DNA of 64,000 bases from Alcanivorax sediminis (GTDB taxonomy: Bacteria; Pseudomonadota; Gammaproteobacteria; Pseudomonadales; Alcanivoracaceae): contig NZ_WIRE01000003.1 of the NCBI RefSeq assembly GCF_009601165.1, positions 74,068 through 138,067 on the forward strand, written 5' to 3'. How positions within the stretch are numbered: the first letter of the stretch is position 1; every line of letters begins with the position of its first letter. Shown one piece after another: positions 1-7,619 of the stretch. The notes under the pieces are model-generated. The model worked only from the letters and a program-made list of their open reading frames with translations. It was not told the origin of the DNA and searched no databases. The translations under genes and the position numbers were made by a program.

Positions 1-305
1 GGCAGGCACAGTAGCCGCAGCAGTTTGCCTGAAACCGGCGTGTGCGACAGCTTTTCGATAAAGCGGCTTTGTTGCCGGGCACCGGCCTGACGAAAGGCTC
101 GACCATGGAAAAACCGGTGACGATGATCCAGCCAGGTCAGACCTGCGAGCAGGCTGCGGCGCAGGGCCGGGTGGCCATCCAGTTGTTCATCAAGAAGGCC
201 GAGCATGGCGTCCACGTCGGCAGCGGGCAAACGCTTACCGGCCGGGAACAGTGCCTGGCAAAGCGCGATGGCAACGGGGTGCTGATGGAGCGTTGTTGTT
301 TTCAT
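1..305 (-). CDS. GMC-type oxidoreductase, N-terminal fragment (partial)
   Basis: An open frame runs on the minus strand from an ATG at 303-305 off the window edge, so only about 101 N-terminal residues are visible. They form a soluble helical region (FPAGKRLPAADVDAML, then ALRRSLLAGLTWLDHR and SRFIEKLSHTPVSGKLLRLL). This resembles the gluconate-dehydrogenase-subunit-3-like extension that precedes the FAD domain in long-chain alcohol oxidase/GMC oxidoreductases of Alcanivorax relatives. The FAD-binding motif itself is outside the window, so the family is inferred. A GMC alcohol oxidase would fit the fatty-alcohol-forming reductase next door. Codon use matches the neighbours. No strong ribosome-binding site is visible before the ATG. 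Confidence 0.5.
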   Translation of the reverse strand, partial: MKTTTLHQHPVAIALCQALFPAGKRLPAADVDAMLGLLDEQLDGHPALRRSLLAGLTWLDHRHRFFHGRAFRQAGARQQSRFIEKLSHTPVSGKLLRLLCL

Positions 306-390
306 GATGACCAGTATGGCCGATGAGAAAAGCCCTCGCTTGACCCTGGCTACCCGAAAAATGGGTGAGCCAGGGCAAACGAGGCAAAAA

Positions 391-404
391 CTGATTTGAA
401 TCAA
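391..404. promoter_or_regulatory. Possible FNR/ANR-type box
   Basis: CTGATTTGAATCAA matches the FNR/ANR consensus TTGAT-N4-ATCAA at nine of ten positions. It lies about 85 nt upstream of the partial oxidoreductase start on the minus strand. A single near-match can arise by chance. Confidence 0.3.
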
Positions 405-433
405 GGCGGGAGAAAGAGGCTCGAGAGACTATA

Positions 434-515
434 GCTGCGGGACATGGTCCCGCTGCGTATGCTTCCGGTAGTCTCCGGAACATTTTAAGGCCCCGCTCGC
501 GGGGCCTTTTCTTTA
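434..515 (+). ncRNA. Candidate small RNA: two hairpins plus intrinsic terminator
   Basis: Three stems follow one another on the plus strand: a 7-bp stem with ATG loop (437-453, extended to 434-456), TTCCGG/CCGGAA (463-480), and a GC-rich stem (489-506) followed by a T-rich tract to 515. No upstream plus-strand gene needs this terminator, because both flanking genes are on the minus strand. No convincing promoter was found, so the RNA is only a candidate. The same DNA would also be the 5' leader of the oxidoreductase mRNA on the minus strand. Confidence 0.3.
489..515 (+). terminator. Intrinsic terminator
   Basis: GGCCCCGCTCGCGGGGCC forms a tight stem followed by TTTTCTTT on the plus strand. 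Confidence 0.65.
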
Positions 516-525
516 TTTGGTCCCT

Positions 526-553
526 GGACGCTTGATGCTGGAAGCCTGACGCT
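526..553 (+). repeat. Heptamer array, 4 units (TGACGCT type)
   Basis: Four imperfect 7-nt units in a row read GGACGCT, TGATGCT, GGAAGCC and TGACGCT. The array lies between two terminators. It shares its consensus with the array after ilvH at 53457-53484, which suggests one repeat family. Confidence 0.6.
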
Positions 554-573
554 AAAAGCAAAACACAAAAAAT

Positions 574-598
574 GAAAACCGGCATTGCGCCGGTTTTC
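574..598 (-). terminator. Terminator of the acyl-CoA reductase gene
   Basis: An inverted repeat GAAAACCGGC/GCCGGTTTTC is followed on the minus strand by ATTTTTTG. It sits 34 nt beyond the stop codon of the minus-strand reductase gene. Confidence 0.8.
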
Positions 599-631
599 TC
601 TTCAAGGTCTCATTGTTGGCGTCAGGCGACC

Positions 632-2638
632 TCACCAATGAATACCCTTGAACAGACGGGAGAAGGCGGCCTGCTCCCGGCTGATCTTCTTGGGTGTATT
701 TTCCTTGCCGCCCAGTGCTGCAGCGGAATCGGAAAACAGCTTGTAGCCAGTATTCATGATGGTTTCCGTCACTTTCGGGGTGAGGAAGTGCATCACCTGG
801 CCCATGATCCCCAGGTTGGTGGCGATCCGTTTCGGTTGACGCACGATGGCGTCGCAGATCATGTCGGCTGCCTGGGCTGGGCTGATGGTCGGCACGTGGT
901 TGTACATCTTGGTGGGCGCGATCATGGGGGTGCGCACCAGCGGCATGTTGATGGTGGTGAAGCGAATACCCTCGTGAGCCAGCTCACTGGCGGCACAGCG
1001 AGTGAACGCATCCAGTGCTGCCTTCGAGGCCACGTAGGCAGAGAAGCGTGGAGCGTTGGTGAGCACCCCGATACTGGAAATGTTGATCACATGGCCAGCG
1101 CCACGCTCGACCATGCCTGGCATCAGCTGCATGATCAATCGCAGGGCGCCGAAGTAGTTCAGCTGCATGGTGCGCTCGTAGTCGTGGAAGCGATCAAAGG
1201 AGTGCACCACGGAACGACGGATGGAGCGGCCAGCGTTGTTGACCAGTACATCCACGTGGCCATGATCGGCGATGACCTGCTGCACCAGCTGATCCACACT
1301 GTTCAGATCGGAAACGTCACAGCTGTAAGCCTGGGCGGTACCGCCCAGCTGATCAATTTCGTGCAGCGTTTCGTCCAGTTTCTCAGCGGTACGGGCGATC
1401 ACCAGCACCGTGGCGCCAGCGCGGGCCAGCTTCAGGGCAGTGGCCTTGCCGATACCGGAGGTGGCGCCGGTGACCATTACAACTTTACCTTCCACGCGTT
1501 CCGGCAGGGTGGGAAGCGGTTGCAGCTCATCCTTGCGCTCGCCGCGGTCAGGGTCCAGATGGTTTTCCCAGAAGTCCCACAACAACTGGATATAACCCTG
1601 CAGCTCAGGTGCTTCAATGCCGCTGTCAGCCAGGGCTGCTTTGGCGCGACGGTTGTCGTACTCCGTAGGGAACGTCAGGAACTGCATGGCAGAGGGTGGA
1701 ATATCCAGATTTTCCAGCGCGGCATTAAGCACCATCTTGGGGGTCATGGCGCTGACACCTCTCTTGACGATGCCGGGGACCGCATTGAACAGGCTGTTAT
1801 CCAGCTTCACTGGCCAGCGTGGCGCCTGGGCGGCACCGGCGATCACATCCATCATCTCGCCAAGGCTGTAGGAACGGTCAGCAGTCAGGTGGAAGCACTG
1901 GCCGTTGCCGTCTTCCTGATGGGCAATATGGTCCAGCGCATCGGCCACGAAATCCACCGGCACGATATTGAACTTGCCACCTTCAACGCCTACCAGAGGC
2001 ATCCAGTTGGGCAGGACATCCTTGAGCTTCTGGATGAATTTGAACAGGTAATAAGGGCCGTCGACCTTGTCCATCTCACCGGTTTCAGAGTGACCGACGA
2101 CCATGGAGGGGCGATAAATGCGCCATGGAATACTGCTTTCCTGACGCACCAGCGCTTCGGATTCGTGTTTGGTCAGCAAATAGGGGTCGTTGAGACCGGT
2201 GGCTTCTTCAAACATGTCTTCGCTGAACACGCCGTCGTAGAGACCCGCAGCAGCAATGGAAGAAACATGGTGGAAGCAGCCTGCTTTGAGCTTCTCCGCC
2301 AGTTTCAGGGTCTGACGGGTGCCTTCGATGTTGGTGTAACGCTGGCTGTTCTCATCGGCGGTGAGGTCGTAAATGGCCGCCAGATGAAAGAAATGGTCGA
2401 CCTGGCCTGTCAGATCGTCCTGATCGCGTTTGCTGACACCCAGCAGCTTTTCATTGATGTCGCCATGAATGGCAACCAGCTGGTCGGCGTCGACGCCGAG
2501 ACGACGGCGCAATGCATCAAGCTTGTATTCCGACCCGGAGCGGACCAGAGCGAAGACGCGGGCATTCTCACGCTTGAGAAGGCGAGCAACCAGAAAACGG
2601 CCGATGAAACCTGTGGCACCGGTAACGAAGTAGTTCAT
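632..2638 (-). CDS. Two-domain fatty acyl-CoA reductase (fatty alcohol-forming)
   Basis: This 668-residue protein fuses an extended SDR domain to a classical SDR domain. The N-terminal half has the NADP-binding TGATGFIG (6-13) and YLLTK (153-157). The C-terminal half has TGATSGIG (390-397), NNAG (467-470), a Ser pair at 521-522, and Y535/K539. Length, order and long stretches match, from memory, the roughly 660-residue Marinobacter aquaeolei enzyme Maqu_2507, which reduces fatty acyl-CoA through the aldehyde to fatty alcohol with NADPH. The alcohol feeds wax-ester synthesis, a storage trait of Marinobacter and Alcanivorax. The gene is divergent from a FabR-like regulator with shared palindromic operators. 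It has its own terminator and appears monocistronic. The main alternative is a fatty aldehyde reductase of the same family. Confidence 0.88.
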   Translation of the reverse strand: MNYFVTGATGFIGRFLVARLLKRENARVFALVRSGSEYKLDALRRRLGVDADQLVAIHGDINEKLLGVSKRDQDDLTGQVDHFFHLAAIYDLTADENSQRYTNIEGTRQTLKLAEKLKAGCFHHVSSIAAAGLYDGVFSEDMFEEATGLNDPYLLTKHESEALVRQESSIPWRIYRPSMVVGHSETGEMDKVDGPYYLFKFIQKLKDVLPNWMPLVGVEGGKFNIVPVDFVADALDHIAHQEDGNGQCFHLTADRSYSLGEMMDVIAGAAQAPRWPVKLDNSLFNAVPGIVKRGVSAMTPKMVLNAALENLDIPPSAMQFLTFPTEYDNRRAKAALADSGIEAPELQGYIQLLWDFWENHLDPDRGERKDELQPLPTLPERVEGKVVMVTGATSGIGKATALKLARAGATVLVIARTAEKLDETLHEIDQLGGTAQAYSCDVSDLNSVDQLVQQVIADHGHVDVLVNNAGRSIRRSVVHSFDRFHDYERTMQLNYFGALRLIMQLMPGMVERGAGHVINISSIGVLTNAPRFSAYVASKAALDAFTRCAASELAHEGIRFTTINMPLVRTPMIAPTKMYNHVPTISPAQAADMICDAIVRQPKRIATNLGIMGQVMHFLTPKVTETIMNTGYKLFSDSAAALGGKENTPKKISREQAAFSRLFKGIHW

Positions 2639-2663
2639 GTTTAGCCCCTTTGTAGCTTCCCTG

Positions 2664-2683
2664 CTGTCGACATCCGTCGACAG
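2664..2683. promoter_or_regulatory. Inverted repeat in reductase leader
   Basis: CTGTCGACATCCGTCGACAG has 8-bp perfect arms and a 4-nt loop, 25 nt upstream of the reductase start. It could be an mRNA hairpin or a second type of operator. Confidence 0.4.
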
Positions 2684-2742
2684 TCATGTGTTGTAGCGCT
2701 TTCTGATAATGCGCTGCCTGACGATAAGTGACAAATCACCTT

Positions 2743-2760
2743 GCCTTACATTTGTAAGGC
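2743..2760. promoter_or_regulatory. Palindromic operator, likely for the FabR-like repressor
   Basis: GCCTTACATTTGTAAGGC is a perfect palindrome with 8-bp arms and a TT centre. It lies in the divergent promoter region between the reductase and the TetR-family gene. Two related sites follow at 2773-2790 and 2851-2868, sharing the CTTACA-N2-TGT core. Confidence 0.7.
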
Positions 2761-2772
2761 GAATTCTGGTTT

Positions 2773-2790
2773 AACTTACACTTGTTTGTC
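2773..2790. promoter_or_regulatory. Second, degenerate copy of the operator
   Basis: AACTTACACTTGTTTGTC keeps the left arm CTTACA and the TGT of the right arm of the 2743-2760 palindrome. Confidence 0.45.
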
Positions 2791-2850
2791 AAAGATTATT
2801 TTGTAACCGGCATGTAGTTGTAATTTGAACCGTTTTCATGGGATTATTAA

Positions 2851-2868
2851 ACCTTACAGTTGTTAGTG
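2851..2868. promoter_or_regulatory. Third, degenerate copy of the operator
   Basis: ACCTTACAGTTGTTAGTG keeps CCTTACA-N2-TGTTAG. It lies just upstream of the ATG at 2877, which suggests autoregulation. It also argues against the earlier in-frame ATG at 2838, which would place the site inside the coding region. Confidence 0.45.
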
Positions 2869-2876
2869 GAACGGTT

Positions 2877-3509
2877 ATGGCAGAGACAGTGCGACAGCGC
2901 CAGAAGCGACAAACCCGGGAGCGTATCCTGGAGGCGGCGCGTTCGCTGATGGAAGGAGGTCGGGGGCTGGATAGCCTTGGCTTGCGTGAAGTGGCCCGGG
3001 AGTGTGGGCTGGCGGCAACCTCTATCTATAACCACTTCCCTGATATGGAGGCGCTGGGTCTGGCGCTGATTGATTCCTGTTGTTTCCGGCTGCGCTCCGC
3101 CATGGAGTACGAGCGTCGCAACATGATTGAAATCGGCCCGGCCAAGGCGGTGGATGAGCTGGTGGGACGGTTTGTACGTTACCTGAATGAGCACGGTAAT
3201 GATTTCCGTCTGCTGGTGCAGCAGCGTCTGGGCAACCATGATCGCTATCGTTTGCGTATTCAGCGCGAGTTGCAGTTACTGGTGGATGAGCTGGCGGAAG
3301 ATGTGCGTCAGGCGGTGTCCGCCCGTGGCGGGCAGGGAGTGCCGGCAGAGCAGGAGGCGGAAGCTGCCATCGCGATCATGTTCGGTTCAGGTATCTCCAT
3401 GCTCGACGGTAGCGCGGCCGCCCGCAAGGTGCTGGCGGACCACGCCCGCCTCCAGCTTGAGATGTTGGTATTAGGTGGTCGTGCCATGGCCTCGGGTGAA
3501 CGGCTATAA
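2877..3509 (+). CDS. TetR-family repressor, FabR-like
   Basis: The protein has 210 residues counted from the ATG at 2877. Residues 5-60 form the TetR helix-turn-helix (RERILEAAR, LREVAREC, TSIYNHFPD), followed by a helical ligand domain containing FRLLVQQR and ALDG-like segments. The layout matches FabR, the repressor of unsaturated fatty acid genes that senses acyl chains. Its closest target is probably the divergent acyl-CoA reductase, given the three related operator-like sites between them. An upstream in-frame ATG at 2838 would add 13 residues but would cover one of those sites. Function in wax or alcohol synthesis is inferred from position only. Confidence 0.75.
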   Translation: MAETVRQRQKRQTRERILEAARSLMEGGRGLDSLGLREVARECGLAATSIYNHFPDMEALGLALIDSCCFRLRSAMEYERRNMIEIGPAKAVDELVGRFVRYLNEHGNDFRLLVQQRLGNHDRYRLRIQRELQLLVDELAEDVRQAVSARGGQGVPAEQEAEAAIAIMFGSGISMLDGSAAARKVLADHARLQLEMLVLGGRAMASGERL

Positions 3510-3519
3510 GCGGGCATGT

Positions 3520-3562
3520 TGTGATCTGTGTCACAGGCTTGCGTCCAGACATGCACTATAAC
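3520..3562 (+). promoter_or_regulatory. CRP/Vfr-type site with class II promoter geometry
   Basis: TGTGATCTGTGTCACA (3520-3535) has a perfect TGTGA-N6-TCACA core. A -10-like TATAAC lies at 3557-3562. If transcription starts near 3569, the site is centred at about -41.5, the standard class II position. The gene at 3626 would be the target. Confidence 0.6.
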
Positions 3563-3625
3563 TGGGCGGTTAAAGCATATGCCCTCGCAAGGATGAGCAG
3601 GCAGGCCACAATTCAGGAGGTGGCA

Positions 3626-3943
3626 ATGGCATTCGATTCCCGGGATCCCTACGACGCTGCGGCGCTGTATGACATGTGGCTCAATTGTAGCCGTTGTCCC
3701 ACCACGTTTGATTTTGAGCCTGGTGGCGACATCAATCTCGACTACTATCATCGTATCGGTCAGCAGGCCCGACGGGAGCACTGGGCGGTATTGCCTGCCT
3801 CAAGCCAGGGGGGCGAGCTGGTGTTCAATATCCTATGCCCCGACTGCGCCACCCGATTGGGCGTGCAGGGGTTTGAAGGTCGACTGGATGGCGCTGAACC
3901 CATCATTGACCAGATTTGTGAGGCCATGCTCAAGGCATCCTGA
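3626..3943 (+). CDS. Small protein with two CxxC pairs, unknown function
   Basis: The start is set by AGGAGG at 3615-3620, five bases before the ATG, giving 105 residues. The frame stays open upstream but has no comparable ribosome-binding site. The protein is soluble and acidic, with CSRC near residue 20 and CPDC near residue 72, a spacing that could bind one zinc ion or form a redox pair. I do not recognise the family. It has its own probable CRP/Vfr-dependent promoter and sits between the FabR-like gene and a nitroreductase gene, both on the same strand but with gaps of more than 100 nt. Confidence 0.7.
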   Translation: MAFDSRDPYDAAALYDMWLNCSRCPTTFDFEPGGDINLDYYHRIGQQARREHWAVLPASSQGGELVFNILCPDCATRLGVQGFEGRLDGAEPIIDQICEAMLKAS

Positions 3944-4075
3944 GGAAGACACCAGGGTGCCTGACCTGCCGTTTGGGCTGAGCGTTCCTGTCATCGCGCC
4001 CACGATCGAGGCTCGCTAGACTCCGGGGTTGATCAATTTCCCTTCCCGCCCGGTAAACGCAGTCAGGAGCCTTCC

Positions 4076-4753
4076 ATGAACGCCGATTCCATTACCCTTG
4101 CTGACGCCCTCAAGCAGCGTCGCTCCGTCCGTGGTTTTCTTGACAAGCCTGTTCCACAGGCAGTACTCGATGAGGTGTTCTCTTTGGCGCAGCACGCGCC
4201 CTCCAACTGCAACATCCAGCCCTGGCAGGTGTGGGTGGCCAGCGGTCAGTCCCGTGATGCTCTGCGAGAGCGGATGGTAGACAAGGTCAGTCGCGGGGTA
4301 CCGTTCGAGCCGGACTACGATAGCCTGCCCCGCTTTGAGGGGGTTTACCGCGACCGGCAGGTGGATTGCGCCATGGAACTGTATGGCAGCATGGGCATTG
4401 CGCGAGAAGATCGTGAGGGGCGTCGCCGTGCCGAGTTACGCAACTTCCAGCTGTTCGATGCCCCTCATGTGGCCTTTATCGGCATGGAGAAACAGTTTGG
4501 TGTGACCGTGGCGCTGGATGTGGGCATGTATATCCAGTCGTTACTGCTGACCATGAGCGCTTATGGCCTTGGGGCCTGTGCCCAGGGCAGCATGCGTTAC
4601 TACCCGGCTGATGTGCGTGAGATTCTGGGTATTCCGGACAGCACCGCGATAGTGCTGGGGATCAGCTTTGGCTACGAAGACCCGGATATTGCGGCCAACA
4701 AGACCCGTGTAGGGCGCGTGCCACTGCAGGACTCGGTGCGCTTCAGCGACTGA
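4076..4753 (+). CDS. Nitroreductase-family FMN oxidoreductase
   Basis: The protein has 225 residues, typical of the NfsA/NfsB-like fold. The N-terminal RRSVRGFLDKPVP and the segment APSNCNIQPWQVWV form the FMN phosphate and ring site of the family. GLGACAQGSM and the C-terminal LGISFGYEDP match the second conserved part. The enzyme probably uses FMN and NAD(P)H to reduce quinones or nitro-compounds, but the natural substrate cannot be told. A clear AGGAG precedes the ATG. It stands alone with no operon partner closer than 75 nt. Confidence 0.85.
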   Translation: MNADSITLADALKQRRSVRGFLDKPVPQAVLDEVFSLAQHAPSNCNIQPWQVWVASGQSRDALRERMVDKVSRGVPFEPDYDSLPRFEGVYRDRQVDCAMELYGSMGIAREDREGRRRAELRNFQLFDAPHVAFIGMEKQFGVTVALDVGMYIQSLLLTMSAYGLGACAQGSMRYYPADVREILGIPDSTAIVLGISFGYEDPDIAANKTRVGRVPLQDSVRFSD

Positions 4754-4829
4754 GTTCATGCTCTGGGGGCCAGTAAAGGGACGAAAAATGTGCTAACATT
4801 GTCGTTTTATTGCAGCGGTTCCCTCCTAC

Positions 4830-5192
4830 ATGATCATTGTCAAAGGCTCCTTTCCTATCAAGGCTGACCAACAGCCCGTTGCGCTGGATCTGGTGCAGGC
4901 GCTGGCCGCAGCCTCCCGCAAGGAGCCCGGCTGTCTGTCCTATGAGGTTTATGTGCAGGCGGATGAACCGCGGGTGATCATGGTCTGGCAGCAATGGAGC
5001 AACCTCGATGCCCTTGAAATCCACTTTGGTTCTGACCATGTGGATGCGTTTCTGGACGCCATTCCGGACCTGATCGACGGTGACGTGCAGTCCGCCCGTT
5101 ATGATGTCAGCAGTGTGGATGGTGAGCCGGTGGTAGAAGAAGTCCAGGAAATCGCCCCTGTGGTGCTGGCGGGCAACATCATCCTGCATTAA
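4830..5192 (+). CDS. Antibiotic-biosynthesis-monooxygenase (ABM) domain protein
   Basis: This 120-residue protein begins with a ferredoxin-like ABM fold: an N-terminal strand (MIIVKGSFPI), ASRKEPGCLSYEVYVQ and PRVIMVWQQWSN. These match the small YgiN-like quinol monooxygenase or heme-degrading-like proteins. About 25 extra acidic residues follow the domain. No AGGAGG precedes the ATG, so translation may be weak. The substrate is unknown. Such proteins are usually dimers that oxidise quinol-like compounds without a cofactor. Confidence 0.75.
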   Translation: MIIVKGSFPIKADQQPVALDLVQALAAASRKEPGCLSYEVYVQADEPRVIMVWQQWSNLDALEIHFGSDHVDAFLDAIPDLIDGDVQSARYDVSSVDGEPVVEEVQEIAPVVLAGNIILH

Positions 5193-5306
5193 TGACCTTT
5201 GCTCCTCTGACCTTTCTTCCTCTGGCGACAAACGGGTGTCGTTTTCCACCCGTGCCTGAATAGCCTGTACTGAGGTACCCTGTTGGGTCTTGGTGCAGGA
5301 GCCTTC

Positions 5307-6236
5307 ATGAAGACCCGTATAGATTCCATAGAAGACATCACTCGCAGCTTTGCTGAACAGGGTTATATCTGCAGTGACCAGATTGCCCTGGCGATCTATC
5401 TCGCCGCCCAGCTGCACAAGCCGGTGCTGGTGGAGGGCCCCCCTGGCGTTGGCAAAACCGAGTTGGCCAAGGCGGCCGCAGCCTTTCTGGAAGCCCCCCT
5501 GATTCGTTTGCAATGTTATGAAGGTCTGGACGAAAGCCGCGCTCTGTACGAATGGAAGTACGGTAAACAGCTGCTTTATACCCAGTTGCTGCGTGACAAG
5601 CTGGGAGGCATGCTGGCGGATACGGACAGCCTGGAGGCCAGCATGGCACGGCTCGGGGATCTGGGGGAGGCGTTTTACAGCGATACCTTCCTGGAGCCAC
5701 GGCCGTTACTGCAGGCATTGCGAAGTGAAGAGCCAGCCGTACTGCTGATTGACGAAATCGACAAGGCAGATCAGGAGTTTGAGGCGTTCCTGCTGGAGTT
5801 GCTGTCGGATTTCCAGATTTCCATTCCTGAGATGGGCACCGTCACGGCGCGCCATCAGCCGCTGGTGTTGCTGACCAGTAATGACCAGCGGGAACTCTCT
5901 GATGCCCTCAAGCGCCGTTGCCTGCATCTCTATATCCCCTACCCGGAAGCGGCCCATGAGGCCGCTATCGTGGCTGCCCGTGTGCCCGAGCTTGAAGCGG
6001 AACTGCGTGATCAGCTGGTGGCGTTCATTCAGTACCTGCGTGAGCAGGAAATGAAAAAGCTGCCGGCCATCTCTGAAACCCTGGATTGGGCCAGGGCGCT
6101 GGTATTGCTGCATGCAGACAGCCTGGATCAGGCTGTGGTCGCCGATACCCTCAACCTGGTATTGAAAACCGAGCAGGATGTTACCCTTGCGCGGGAGCTG
6201 CTGCCCGCCTGGCTACGTAAATTTGGAAAGCGCTGA
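5307..6236 (+). CDS. MoxR-family AAA+ ATPase
   Basis: The start at 5307 has a good CAGGAG five bases upstream, giving 309 residues. Walker A is GPPGVGKT (44-51), Walker B is LLIDEID (146-152), and the sensor region TSNDQRELSDALKRRC follows. This is the MoxR type that works with von Willebrand factor A proteins as metal-insertion or complex-assembly chaperones. The stop codon overlaps the start of the VWA gene by one base, so the two are translationally coupled. No molybdenum hydroxylase (CoxL-like) genes lie nearby, so the client protein is unknown. Confidence 0.88.
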   Translation: MKTRIDSIEDITRSFAEQGYICSDQIALAIYLAAQLHKPVLVEGPPGVGKTELAKAAAAFLEAPLIRLQCYEGLDESRALYEWKYGKQLLYTQLLRDKLGGMLADTDSLEASMARLGDLGEAFYSDTFLEPRPLLQALRSEEPAVLLIDEIDKADQEFEAFLLELLSDFQISIPEMGTVTARHQPLVLLTSNDQRELSDALKRRCLHLYIPYPEAAHEAAIVAARVPELEAELRDQLVAFIQYLREQEMKKLPAISETLDWARALVLLHADSLDQAVVADTLNLVLKTEQDVTLARELLPAWLRKFGKR

Positions 6237-7609
6237 TGCTGACCCGTCGCCTTGCGGAATTTGTCCAGGCTCTGCGGGGTGCCGGACTGAGAATTTCCCC
6301 GGATGAAGCGACCGTGGCAATGCAGGCGGTGGCGCTGGTCGGTTATGAGTCCCGACAGCAATTCCATGATGCGCTTTCGGTGAGCCTCCTCAAGGAAGAA
6401 CAGCACCGAGTGGCGTTTGAAGAGACCTTTCAGCGCTACTTTGATCAGCAAGGTCGGCAGGACAGCAAGGCAGAGGCTGGCCCGGAGGACACCGCCACAG
6501 GAATGCCTGAGCCGGTGGTCCAGGCGACGCAGTCCGGTGAAGGAGAGCGGGCCAATGCGGCACTCAACGATTTACTGTCTGCCAGCGCAGAGCAGTTGCA
6601 GCAGCGCATGGCTGAAGCGGCGGCAGCCATGGACTTTACCCAGATGCAGGTGATCACCCAGCAGGGCCTCTACACCCGGCGCTTGCTCATGAATATGGGC
6701 ATGGGTGCCGTGGATGAAAGAGTCCTTCAGTTGTCTCAGGGAAATGCTGCCAGTGAGGCTCGGGCGGATGACTTGCGAGAGTGGCGCGCCCGGGTGCGTG
6801 AACAGGCGGCCAGTCTGGTGCGAAGGCAATTCCTGCTGCACGGCGCGGCACGTGGCCGTGAACTGCGTGAACAGACTATGCGTCAGGTGGCGTTTCGGGA
6901 TCTGCGCGAGTTTCGTGAAGTGAAGACGCTGGTGCGCAAGATGGCCCGTAGGCTGGCCAGTGCCCACCAGCGCCGCATGAAAGTATCGCGGCGCGGGCAG
7001 CTGGATGCGCGCCGTACTCTGGGTCGCAGCATTCGCCATGACGGGGTGCCTGCGTCACTGGTGTGGCGCCAGAAACCACCGCACAAGAGTCGGGTGATGG
7101 TGATCTGCGACGTGTCGAGTTCGGTAAGCGATGCGGCTCGTTTCCTGCTCCAATTCCTCTATGCGCTCAACGACGTGCTGCCGCGGGTGCGCAGTTTTGC
7201 GTTTGCTTCGCGTTTTGATGAAATCAGTGACGACTTCCAGCGCTTCCCGCCGGATGTGGCGGTGGGTCGAGTGCTGGACCGGTTATCGGGTAGCGGCACG
7301 GATTACGGGGAGATGCTGGAAAGCTTCCTGCGTCTGTGTGAGAGGGAGCTGGATCGGCACACCACGGTGATCATCCTCGGCGATGCGCGTAATAACTATC
7401 TGCCCGAAAGGGCCGAGCTGCTGGGTCAGGTACGCCGGCGGGTGAAACAGATCTGGTGGCTGAACCCGGAATCCCGGGGCCAGTGGAACAGTGGTGATGC
7501 GGTCATGGCGAGCTACCTTCCCCACTGCAGGGTGGCAAGACGCTGCGGCAATCTTGATGACCTCGAGCGAGTGGTGGACGGGCTTCTGGGCAGCCTGCGC
7601 TCCGATTAA
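6236..7609 (+). CDS. CoxE-like von Willebrand factor A protein
   Basis: The protein has 457 residues and starts inside the stop of the MoxR gene (TGATG). A helical, Arg-rich region with many Gln and Glu residues covers about 1-280. The VWA domain begins at VMVICDVSSSVS with an intact MIDAS motif DVSSS (292-296). The later GSGTDYG and VIILGDARNNY provide the other metal ligands. It pairs with the upstream MoxR ATPase in a cytoplasmic chaperone module of the CoxD/CoxE type. It is convergent with the histidine kinase gene, with 10 nt between them and no terminator. Confidence 0.85.
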   Translation: MLTRRLAEFVQALRGAGLRISPDEATVAMQAVALVGYESRQQFHDALSVSLLKEEQHRVAFEETFQRYFDQQGRQDSKAEAGPEDTATGMPEPVVQATQSGEGERANAALNDLLSASAEQLQQRMAEAAAAMDFTQMQVITQQGLYTRRLLMNMGMGAVDERVLQLSQGNAASEARADDLREWRARVREQAASLVRRQFLLHGAARGRELREQTMRQVAFRDLREFREVKTLVRKMARRLASAHQRRMKVSRRGQLDARRTLGRSIRHDGVPASLVWRQKPPHKSRVMVICDVSSSVSDAARFLLQFLYALNDVLPRVRSFAFASRFDEISDDFQRFPPDVAVGRVLDRLSGSGTDYGEMLESFLRLCERELDRHTTVIILGDARNNYLPERAELLGQVRRRVKQIWWLNPESRGQWNSGDAVMASYLPHCRVARRCGNLDDLERVVDGLLGSLRSD

Positions 7610-7619
7610 ACTGCCGGGA

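Larger units (their letters stand above)
306..631. other. Intergenic region with structured DNA, no protein gene
   Basis: This 326-nt gap holds, in order: an inverted repeat (344-375), a dyad resembling an FNR/ANR box (391-404), two hairpins (434-456 and 463-480), a plus-strand intrinsic terminator (489-515), a four-unit heptamer array (526-553) and the terminator of the acyl-CoA reductase gene (574-598). No convincing coding frame is present. The plus-strand terminator has no annotated gene upstream on its strand, which raises the possibility of a small RNA. Confidence 0.6.

Noticed and set aside
572..2644. A 690-codon open frame on the plus strand
   Set aside because: It is the antisense shadow of the acyl-CoA reductase gene; composition is rich in His, Gln and Gly and matches no family.
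2838..2876. Earlier start for the FabR-like repressor
   Set aside because: It would place an operator-like site inside the coding region and adds residues not seen in the family.
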